DNA of 64,000 nucleotides from positions 91,246,603-91,310,602 of the forward strand of contig NC_090321.1 of assembly GCF_040869045.1 (NCBI RefSeq). Direction: 5' to 3'. The notes beneath the pieces were generated by a model, which saw only the letters and a program-made list of their open reading frames with translations, searched no databases and was not told the origin of the DNA. This document shows, piece after piece, positions 55,093 through 64,000 of the stretch; positions within the stretch are counted from its first letter, which is position 1; the number at the start of each line of letters is the position of its first letter. Source of the DNA: Eurosta solidaginis (lineage: Eukaryota; Arthropoda; Insecta; Diptera; Tephritidae). A program made the translations under genes and the position numbers.

Positions 55093-55928
55093 AAAAATAT
55101 TGGCATAACAGCTTAAGTTAAATCAACAAATGAAAATCTCAGCCAAGCGATTTGTAAAAAAAAGCTAAGTTGTCTATTTCTTACTTTCCCGATATAGGGT
55201 GTGTTCGAGCTGCAGCAGTGTTACTTTTTATGACAGCGGATAACGTTCTTCAGCAACATTTGAGCAGATGTGGCAATTTCGCGCGTTCGTTGAACGAAAT
55301 GTTGACCAATCTATTGATCATCTCTAGGAAATTAGCGACATTCCATCAACTAAGCAGCACTTTAGCAATACTACTGTTATTATTTGGCTGCTCAAACACA
55401 CCCATATCAATTGCGCATTAAATCTAAAATATCAAACTCAAAAATGACTCTGCTTGTTATGTCCGCAACATTTATTTAGTTCAAAGTCACAGCCAATAAT
55501 AGCCAAAGCCATAATAATTTACACGGGTCATCAATTCTTTCTCTGATTCAAAGGCTGAACTACCAGCGCTACCGTCATCAGCTCAGTGTCATCATTGCCA
55601 GTAGCGCCAATAACACCAAACTCGTGCCTGACACACAAAAGTCGTTTCACACAATAGCGCAAGTGAAATGTCATTACTAAGTAGCATCAAAAATTCCCTT
55701 GGAGTAATTGCGTCAATGAGTTACCATTGAGCTGGCACCGCATTGGCGCTGGTGCCATGCAATTTACATCACTAAAATTGCGCGAATGCCCAGGCTCATG
55801 ACTTTTTTAATCCAGATGGTGAAAACGAAGCGGGAGCAAAACGTATGGTGTATTCCTGGTGAAGCCGCCCCACTTTGTGGAGAATGAACGACTCTACAAT
55901 GATCCCTCTTATTAATCTACTCTCTTTG
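55093..55928. repeat. right arm of an 836-bp inverted repeat
   Basis: Reverse complement of 54111-54946. The 146-bp centre (54947-55092) contains GTATGGTGAATTCCTGGTAC, a third, diverged version of an arm motif (GTATGGTGTATTCCTGGTGA at 55845). Confidence 0.9.
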
Positions 55929-55954
55929 GAACAACTTGTTTTCTTTTTCAGAAA

Positions 55955-56569
55955 AATGACGCGATTCGCTTCAATTCGCAAAACAGCTGAGGCAAAGGGG
56001 TTGTCTTTAGCCTGCCGCCTATGCGAAAAGAAACATCCACTTAGGGTGTGCCCTATCTTCCGCGATAGCACAACGGAAAAAGGTGGTATTTCGTTATTAA
56101 ACACCGCTATTGCACCAATTGTTTGTCATCTCTGCATAGTGCAGCTCATTGCACACACGAGGGGCGGTGCAAGAAATGCGAGGATGACCACCACACCATG
56201 CTGCATATCGCGGAAGTTCGGGACACGACGCGCCGGGCACAAAACACGTGGCATCGCAGGCCACAGAGAACCACCGAGGAAAGCGACACCCTCTCCATCG
56301 ATGCATCCGAGGTCGAAGCAGAGTCCTCTGGAGCGGAAACGTCCGCTTTCCGCCCAGGGGTCTCAAGTGGAGTGGAATCATCTGCATTCCACCCACCCTC
56401 TACGAGCGGATTGGAAATGATAACTTTCCAACCGCGCCGTTTTCGACCTCTACTTCAACACGAGGTGATCGCAAGCGGATTGGAAATGAAAACTTTCCAA
56501 CCGCAGAAGAACAGACAAAAAAGAAGAAATCGACGTAGTCTTCATGTAACAAAGAACTTTATTAACTGA
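55955..56569 (+). pseudogene. zinc-knuckle gag-like protein, frameshifted
   Basis: From ATG 55957: MTRFASIRKTAEAKGLSLAC, then the knuckle CRLCEKKHPLRVCPIF. After a run of five A at 56077-56081 the frame drifts. In the next frame follow HRYCTNCLSSLHSAAHC and CKKCEDDHHTMLH, the second and third knuckles of this retroelement Gag type (BEL/Pao-like, recall-based), then a Ser/Pro-rich tail with a duplicated SGLEM.TFQP motif, and stop TGA at 56567-56569. One missing A would explain the shift. A splice-acceptor-like TTTTCTTTTTCAG lies just before the ATG, so a domesticated or spliced gag gene is an alternative. It begins directly outside the inverted repeat. Confidence 0.65.
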
Positions 56570-56574
56570 CTCAT

Positions 56575-57275
56575 CATACAAAAAATGTGTAACTTAAATC
56601 TTAATCCGAATTAGGAAATATAATTATTGAGAAAAAGAGAAAGTAATGTATGTACGTATGTAAATAGTGGGTGTAACGAAAGAAAGTTTTCAAATATGAG
56701 TAAGCTTAATAGATAAAATAAATATGAGAGTAAGATTAAAGTAAGTAAGTATAAGCGTATATAAGATAATAATGTAACTATATAATCTTCGGCCTTATAC
56801 TAATCGATTAAAGCTTATCAATCTTCCAACTCTTGCTAGTCGAAGAGAAATGCTTGGTGTAATATTTATGACAAAACTACTCAATGGATCAATTTCAAGA
56901 CCATTCTTCGGAACGAAGTAAGTTTTTGTATTCTCTCTCAGACTATGAGATACTTCAAACCTCTTCTGCTGAAACGATGTAGAATAAATCTCGAACTAAA
57001 TCAATCTTTCCGGTGTTTGTGCCAAGATTATAATTCCCACTCAAACACATTTGACTGCTCGGGCTCCTTTTTTCGATAAAAAGACTGTTATCACCACTCT
57101 TAATAATTAATGAATAACACCTTTGTTTCTATTCATTTGAGTATTACGCCTAGCTGATGATATCTCTTCTGTAGATATCGACGCATGACAAACGGCTACC
57201 TACCAAAGACTAGGCAAAAAAAAATTATTTATATATATATATATATATAAATCGATCACATGAACAGGATTAGCC
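56575..57275. other. AT-rich DNA, nothing recognised
   Basis: AATAAATATGAG near 56720 could serve as a polyadenylation signal for the gag-like gene; otherwise nothing. Confidence 0.35.
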
Positions 57276-57279
57276 TGGT

Positions 57280-58010
57280 TTCATTGGGCCACTTTCACGA
57301 AGATCTTTTCTCTCAGAGTCGCCTCATCAGATGTCGTCGCGTCCATGCTTCTGCATCATTTAACACGACGGGTACGAGAAGTCATCTGTAGAGCATCATT
57401 TTTTTTGCCGATATAGGATTTTTCTTTCCAAGTGAGTACTCAGTCCTAAGTGCGTTTGTTTGCAAGAGTGTTGGAGTTATTGTTTGTGCAAATACTCGTT
57501 CCCAAATAAACGAACAGGACTTGCTTGCCAGCATGCCAATGCGCTGATCCTTCACTTGATGACAGCAAGTACTTCGTGTTCTCCTCATTCACCATAAAGC
57601 GAATGTTCAGGCTGGTGATGGCAATGTGATCAGCATATGCCACTAATTGTATTATCTTATGAAATATTGTTCCAAAACGGTTAAAGTATGCAGCTTATAT
57701 AATTTTATCCACCATCAAATTGAAGAAATCACTCTATAGAAAGCCCCCTCTCAAAAAAAAAAAAATGATTGGGAAAGGTCATTCGTAGTTCTGGGTGAGC
57801 TGATTGTGTTGTTCAATAAAAATAAAGGTTTTGCGGGTTTAAAGCATCGAAAGGGTGATGTGAGTCTATTATTTGTTCTGTTTTTTTTTTTTCAAAATTT
57901 AGTGCATGGTGAAAATAAGGTCCATGGTAGATTTTCCAGGTCTGAAGGGAACTAATAAGGTCCAGCCAATGGATCCGCGATGGGTTGAAGTCACCTTATG
58001 CTCCCAGACA
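57280..58010 (-). pseudogene. LINE RT relic (family L), minus strand
   Basis: The minus strand reads MAYADHIAITSLNIRFMVNE, equivalent to the catalytic AYADDxxI with one Asp lost (ADH), then ENTKYLLSSSEGSAHW and VYLGTSI. The part beyond 57770 matches the GFRxGxSTxDxIF segment in decayed form. Frames are broken. Confidence 0.68.
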
Positions 58011-58014
58011 GCAA

Positions 58015-58815
58015 ACGGGATAAACTCGGATCGCAATTATTGACAGGCTATTGTAAATACCGTTTTTCAACGTTTTGATATTTTCCACCTACAAATATTT
58101 AAAGGGAGCCAACTCAATATTTTCATGTTGCTGGGCCGAGAGATCTGTAAAACCGACAAGGTGAAAATACTGGCCAAATTAATAAGAACCACTTAGCGCA
58201 TACAGTAGAGTCGTCATAACCAATTTCTCACCTCATTACAAATCAAGTATACGTTTAGTTTAATTCAGATGTAATTTTTATTATAAAATAGATTTGATTA
58301 AGGTTAATTAAAAAATATATGATGTATATTAGAGTTAGCCTCATTTGAATACATTTACTTTGTATTGCTTTCTAAATTTTTTGATTTGATTATCACATCT
58401 TCACCATGCACTCGTAAAAGATAGGAATGTTGTAGAATCGTGTAAATGGAGATGATGGAGATTGCCACCTCAGTACATACATTCATTTATTTACAATGGA
58501 ATTTATCAAATATATGCGTTCGGGGGCTTCGGTGAATACGTGCTTCATGCACCAGATTAAGCGCCTTTGCTTAGCTCATGGCGTGACTACATAAATGCAT
58601 ATTCATATGTGATTGGTACTAACTTTGTTAAATTAACGTGACTGTTTAACCATCAACGTTTTTGTTAGCGTTCAGACTTATAAGTCACTTCAAACTTCTG
58701 ACGTGCTTTAAAACCGGTGTTGGAGTGCCTTACAAAATAAAAATTCTTAACTAATTATTTCATTATTGCTTTATTAAATGACAAGTGGAGTAAAAAACTG
58801 TGTCACCTTTACTTG
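58015..58815. other. unassigned AT-rich DNA
   Basis: Nothing recognised. Confidence 0.4.
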
Positions 58816-58819
58816 GTAT

Positions 58820-59370
58820 CATGATTAAACTTACTCAATTGGCGCTTAACTGTTTAAACGGTTTTCGCCGTTTTTCGCTGTGCTTACTGGCGCCAATTGG
58901 TTACACCAAGGGAATTTAAATCGTTTTTCACCTGATCCTTCCAGCAGAGTGGGGGTCGCTCTCTTCTTCTGCATCCTTAAGGGAGATCCGATAAAAATAC
59001 TTTCTTAGCCTGCATATCCGTTGTGTTTTAATTCACTGGACTAGGTTGATGTCTGCGTCAAACTCATATAGCTCATCATTAAATCTTCTTCGGTACTCGC
59101 CGTCGCCAAAGCTCAGACGTCCTTAAATGTTTGGAAGAATTGTTCGCTCGAACACTCCCAGAGTTGCTGCATCTGATTTTGTCATGGTCCATGCCTCTCC
59201 ACCATATAGCAGGACGGGTACGATAAGTGAATTGTAGAGCATGATTTTCCTTTGCCTAAAGAGAACTTTATCTTTCAGTTGCCTATCTTGTCCAAACTAG
59301 CATTTATTGGTAAGAGTGATTCTTCGCTGGATTTCAAAGATGATGTTGTTGTTTGTGTTTGTTTAAATTC
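58820..59370 (-). pseudogene. LINE 3' region relic (family L), minus strand
   Basis: Ordered match with 18535-19080 and 33620-34080: GCGCCAATTGGTTACACC, CATCATTAAATCTTCTTCGG, CACCATATAGCAGGACGGGT, TGTAGAGCATGATTTTCC and TCAGTTGCCTATCTTGTCC. It encodes the post-RT tail with many stops. Confidence 0.62.
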
Positions 59371-59547
59371 TATTTCATGTGGCAACTCTGTTTTTGATTT
59401 GCAACTTGTAATCGCATTTTTGCTTTGCGAATTCATTCTTTATATTCGCCATTTTAACTTACGAACAATTCTTTTCTATCTCTGTGTATCTAACCGACGT
59501 TGAAGTAAGTCGAAATATACATTCTTTATTGTTCAGAAGAGCGGCTG

Positions 59548-62500
59548 TTTTTATACTCAGTTGAGCAGAGCTCACAGAGTATATTAAGTTTGATTGGATA
59601 ACGGTTGGTTGTACATATATAAAGGAATCGAGATAGATATAGACTTCCATATATCAAAATAATCAGGATCGAAAAAAAATTTGATTGAGCCATGTCCGTC
59701 CGTCCGTCCGTCCGTCCGTCCGTCCGTTAACACGATAACTTGAGTAAATTTTGAGGTATCTTGATGAAATTTGGTATGTAGGTTCCTGAGCGCTCATCTC
59801 AGATCGCTATTTAAAATGAACGATATCGGACTATAACCACGCCCACTTTTTCGATATCGAAAATTTCGAAAAACCGAAAAAGTGCGATAACTCATTACAA
59901 AAGACAGATAAAGCGACGAAACTTCGTAGATGGGTTGACGTTATGACACAGAATAGAAAATTAGTAAGATTTTGGACAATGGGCGTGGCACCGCCCACTT
60001 TTACAAGAAGGTAATTTAAAAGTTTTGCAAGCTGTAATTTGGCAGTCTTTGAAGATATCATGATGAAATTTGGCAGGAACGTTACTACTATTACTCTATA
60101 TGTGCTAAATAAAAATTAGCAAAATTGGATGAAGAACACGCCCACTTTTAAAAAAAAAAAATTTTTTTAATTCAAATTTTAACAAAAAATTTAATATCTT
60201 TACTGTATATAAGTAAATTAAGTCAAAATTCAACTCCAGTAATGATATGATGCAACAAAATACAAAAATAAAAGAAAATTTCAAAATGGGCGTGGCTCCG
60301 CCCATTTTCATTTAGTTTGTCTAGAATACTTTTATTGCCATAAGTCGAACAAAAATTTACCAATCTTTCTCAAATTTGGTAGGAGCATAGATTCTATGAC
60401 GGTAACTGTTCTCTGTGAAAATGGGCGAAATCGGTGGAAGCCACGCCCAGTTTTTATACACAGTCCACCGTCTGTCCTTCCGCTCGGCCATTAACACAAT
60501 AACTTGAGCAAAATCCGATATATCTTTACTAAACTTAGCCCACGTACTTACCTGAGCTCACTTTTTCTTGGTATAAAAAATGGGCGAAATCTGACCATAA
60601 CCACGCCCACTTCATCGATATCGAAAATTACGAAAAATGAAAAAAATGCCATAATTCTATACCAAATACGAAAAAAGTGATGAAACATGGTAACTGGATT
60701 GGTTTATTGACGCAAAATATAACTTTGGAAAAAACTTTGTAAAATGGGTGTGACACCTACCATATTAAGTAGAAGAAAATGAAAAAGTTCTACAAGGCGA
60801 AATCAACAGCCCTTGGAATCTTGGCAGGTATGCTGTTAGTGGTATTGCATATATAAATAAATTAGCAGTACCCGACAGATGATTTTCTGGATCACCTGGT
60901 CCACATTTTGGTCAATATCGCGAGAACGCCTTCACATATACATCTAAGGGCCACTCGCTTTTAAAACCCTCATTAATACCTTTAATTTGATATCCGTATC
61001 GTACAAAAACATACCAGAGTCACCCCTGTCCCACCCTAATGGCGATATCTCGAAAAGGCGTCCACCTATAGACCTAATGCCCCCTCCCTCTTAAAATGCT
61101 CAGTAACACCTTTCGTTTGATACCCATATCGTACAAACATTCTAGAGTCACCCCTGGCCCACCCTAATGGCGATATCTCGAAAAGGCGTCCACCTATAGA
61201 CCTAGTGTCCACTCCCTCTTAAAATGCTCAGTAACACCTTTCGTTTGATACCCATATCGTACAAACATTCTAGAGTCACCCCTGGCCCACCCTAATGGCG
61301 ATATCTCGAAAAGGCGTCCACCTAAAGACCTAATGCCCACTCCCTCTTAAAATGCTCAGTAACAGCTTTCGTTTGATACCCATATCGTACAAACATTCTA
61401 GAGTACATACCTGGCCCACCCTAATGGCGATATTTCGAAAAGGCGTCCACCTATAGAACTAAGGATTACTCCCTTTTAAAATACTCATTACCACCTTTCA
61501 TTTGATACCCATATCGTACAAACATTCTAGAGTCATACCTGGCCCACCCTAATGGCGATATTTCGAAAAGGCGTCCACCTATAGAACTAAGGATTACTCC
61601 CTTTTAAAATACTCATTACCACCTTTCATTTGATACCCATATCGTACAAACACATTCTAGAGTCACCCTGGCCCACCCTAATGGCGATATCTCGAAAAGG
61701 CGTCCACCTATAGACCTAATGTCCACTCCCTCTTAAAATGCTCAGTAACACCTTTCGTTTGATACCCATATCGTACAAACATTCTAGAGTCACCCCTGTC
61801 CCACCCTAATGGCGATATCTCGAAAAGGCGTCCACCTATAGACCTAATGCCCACTCCCTCTTAAAATGCTCAGTAACACCTTTCGTTTGATACCCATATC
61901 GTACAAACATTCTAGAGTCACACCTGGCCCACCCTAATGGCGATATCTCGAAAAGGCGTCCACCTATAGAACTAAGGATTACTCCCTTTTAAAATACTCA
62001 TTACCACCTTTCATTTGATACCCATATCGTACAAACACATTCTAGAGTCACCCTGGCCCACCCTAATGGCGATATCTCGAAAAGGCGTCCACATATAGAC
62101 CTAATGCCCACTCCCTCTTAAAATGCTCAGTAACACCTTTCGTTTTATACCCATACCGTACAAACATTCTAGAGTCACCCTTGGTCCAGCTTTATGGCGA
62201 TATCTCGAAAAGGCGTCCACCTATAGAACTAAGGATTACTCCCTTTTAAAATACTCATTACCACCTTTCATTTGATACCCATATCGTACAAACACATTCT
62301 AGAGTCACCCTGGCCCACCCTAATGGCGATATCTGGAAAAGGCGTCCACCTATAGACCTAATGCCCACTCCCTCTTAAAATGCTCAGTAACACCTTTCGT
62401 TTGATACCCATATCGTACAAACATTCTAGAGTCACCCTTGGTCCACCTTTATGGCGATATCTCAAAAAGGCGTCCACCTATAGAACTAAGGATTACTCCC

Positions 62501-63559
62501 TTTTAAAATACTCCTTACCACCTTTCATTTGATACCCATATCGTACAAACACATTCTAGAGTCACCCCTGGCCCACCCTAATGGCGATATCTCGAAAAGG
62601 CGTCCACCTATAGACCTAATGCCCACTCCCTCTTAAAATGCTCAGTAACACCTTTCGTTTGATACCCATATCGTACAAACATTCTAGAGTCACCCCTGGC
62701 CCACCCTAATGGCGATATCTCGAAAGGGCGTCCACCTATAGACCTAATGCCCACTCCCTCTTAAAATGCTCAGTAACACCTTTCGTTTGATGCACATATC
62801 GTACAAACACATTCTAGAGTCACCCCTGGCCCACCCTAATGACGATATCTCGAAAAGGCGTCCACCTATAGACCTCATGCCCACTCCCTCTTAAAATGCT
62901 CAGTAACACCTTTCGTTTGATACCCATACCGTACAAACATTCTAGAGTCACCCCTGGCCCACCCTAATGGCGATATCTTGAAAAGGCGTCCACCTATATA
63001 CCTAATGCCCACTCCCTCTTAAAATGCTCAGTAACACCTTTCATTTGATTCCCATATCGTACAAACACATTCTAGAGACACCCCTGGTCCACCTTTATGG
63101 CGATATCTCGAAACGGCGTCCACCTATGGAACTAAGGATCACTCCTTTTCAAAATACTCATTAACAGCTTTCATTTGATACCCATATCGTACAAACACAT
63201 TATAGAATCACCCCTGGTCCACCTTAATGGGGACATCTCGAAATGGCGTCCACCGATAGACCTAAGGCCCACTCCCTCTTAAAATGCTCAGTAACACCTT
63301 TCATTTGATACCCATATCGTACAAACAAATTCTAGAGTCAGCCCTGGTCTACCTTTATGGCGATATCCCTAAATGGCGTTCATCCATAGAACTATGGCCT
63401 ACTCTCTCTTAAAATACTCTTTAATACCTTTCATTTGATACACATGTTATACAACCACATTCCAGGGTTACCCCAGATTGATTTTCCTTATTTTGTCTCC
63501 ATAGCTCTCAACTGAGTATGTTATGTTCGGTTACACACGAACTTAGCCATCCTTACTTG
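59548..63559 (+). mobile_element. Helentron/DINE-1-like family 1, copy C, most complete
   Basis: 5' end TTTTTATACTCAGTTGAGC with TATACTC/GAGTATA fold; (GTCC)n at 59696-59727; core with CCACGCCCACTTTTTCGATA and related boxes to about 60890; a tandem array; then CAACTGAGTATGTTATG, the hairpin-like GTTCGG...CGAAC and CCTTACTTG at the 3' end. Copies A and B share each part. No helicase gene. The core uninterrupted by Gypsy here is what shows that the Gypsy element inserted into copy A. Confidence 0.82.
60890..63480 (+). repeat. tandem array of ~128-bp units in copy C
   Basis: About twenty units, with CATTCTAGAG at 61138, 61266 and 61394 (spacing 128). Two subtypes differ in the segment after CACCTATAGA: CCTAATGCCCACTCCCTC and ACTAAGGATTACTCCC. 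They are interleaved, suggesting higher-order repeats. Confidence 0.92.
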
Positions 63560-63640
63560 TTTATTTTAAATTAGAGGACCTCCAACAGTTTATGGGCCCA
63601 GCCCCTACATAAAGTGCTAAGAAAACTGAACAATTCCTAG
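63560..63640. other. short spacer between copy C and the Copia fragment
   Basis: No element end identified; an in-frame TAG at 63638-63640 precedes the gag frame. Confidence 0.4.
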
Positions 63641-64000
63641 TTTTTTAATGTTGAGAAGTTGGATAAGTCCAACTATGACGCATGGTGCGTTCAAGTAAAA
63701 AGTATACTTGTATACAAGGAGCTCTGGGATGTGGTGTCAGGTGCACTTATGCAGCCAGCTACAGAAGCCGAAGACGCTGAACAAAAAGCATGGAAATCGA
63801 GTGATGAGAAGGCCATGGCAACAATTGTGTTAAGCCTAACGCCAATACAAATTGCCTACGTGAAAAAATGCAAAACAGCAAAAGAAGCATGGAGTGTGTT
63901 GCAGGATATACATCGACCAAAAGGCCCTGCGCGAAAGGTGTCTTTATTTAAGCAGCTACTGGATATGCGCATGGCAGAAAGTGATCAGGTACAACAATAT
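63641..64000 (+). pseudogene. gag: Copia-type gag fragment, 5'-truncated, continues past the window
   Basis: An open frame of 120 codons with no in-frame start after the TAG. Copia Gag text is clear: EKLDKSNYDAWCVQVKSIL (the KLxGxNYxxW entry motif), KELWDVVSG, DEKAMATIVLSL, KKCKTAKEAWSVLQDIH and FKQLLDMRMAE. These are the successive helices of the Copia/UBN2-type Gag capsid domain. The frame is open to 64000, so it may belong to a longer element; the missing start suggests a truncated or mutated 5' end. Confidence 0.8.

Noticed and set aside
54618..55421. Identical 83-residue open frame in both arms of the inverted repeat
   Set aside because: Identity follows from the arms being copies; no domain, start context or neighbour supports a gene.
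60890..63480. CRISPR array (regular repeats)
   Set aside because: Units are contiguous 128-bp satellites with no unique spacers, in a eukaryotic transposon.

Overview
This window reads as nuclear DNA of a higher dipteran, most likely a tephritid fruit fly or close relative. That is inference: the sequence is AT-rich, has animal-type splice sites, very few host exons, and is packed with insect retroelements, DNA transposons and Helentron/DINE-1-like repeats carrying the ACGCCCAC motif known from fly DINE elements. No bacterial operon, CRISPR array or canonical rRNA/tRNA gene was seen.

Layout. 1-713: 3' end of a non-LTR retrotransposon with its poly(A) tail. 1656-9602: a three-level nest, in which a Helentron-like copy (A) is split by a Gypsy LTR retrotransposon (2404-9071) that is itself split by an inverted copy (B) of the same Helentron-like family (5167-8140). 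9603-21000: mostly unassigned DNA with relics (tRNA-like SINE heads, Gypsy integrase, LINE RNase H, an inverted-repeat palindrome, pyrimidine-rich blocks). 21026-22133: a foldback element. 22274-22732 (minus): the best candidate host exon, with a Kozak-like start and a consensus GTGAGT donor. 24-36 kb: LINE, SINE, MITE and Tc1 relics, including a 2.4-kb decayed LINE (33.6-36.0 kb, minus).

36510-39938 is the most complete element: a 3,429-bp DNA transposon with CACTGG termini, TIRs of about 520 bp, a TAA target duplication and an uninterrupted two-exon gene for a 549-aa transposase-like protein. Its CxxC, H-x-H and acidic-residue order recalls the CACTA-Mirage-Chapaev/Transib/RAG1 group. 40.8-41.9 kb (minus) holds a second transposon-type protein with one stop codon.

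41.9-52.3 kb: a BEL/Pao LTR retrotransposon whose leader is split by a second Helentron-like family (42413-46624) made of ~152-bp repeats and an internal tandem duplication. Its coding region is broken by a stop, frameshifts and a deletion of most of RNase H, while the integrase is intact. 54111-55928: near-identical inverted arms of 836 bp beside a zinc-knuckle gag remnant. 57-59.4 kb: LINE relics. 59548-63559: Helentron-like copy C with about 20 repeats of 128 bp. 63641-64000: a Copia-type gag fragment running off the window.

Apart from the 22.3-kb exon and the 37-39-kb transposase, nearly all coding sequence is defective. The main biology is transposon succession: nested insertions, satellite-like growth inside Helentron-like elements, and one element that still looks capable of movement.
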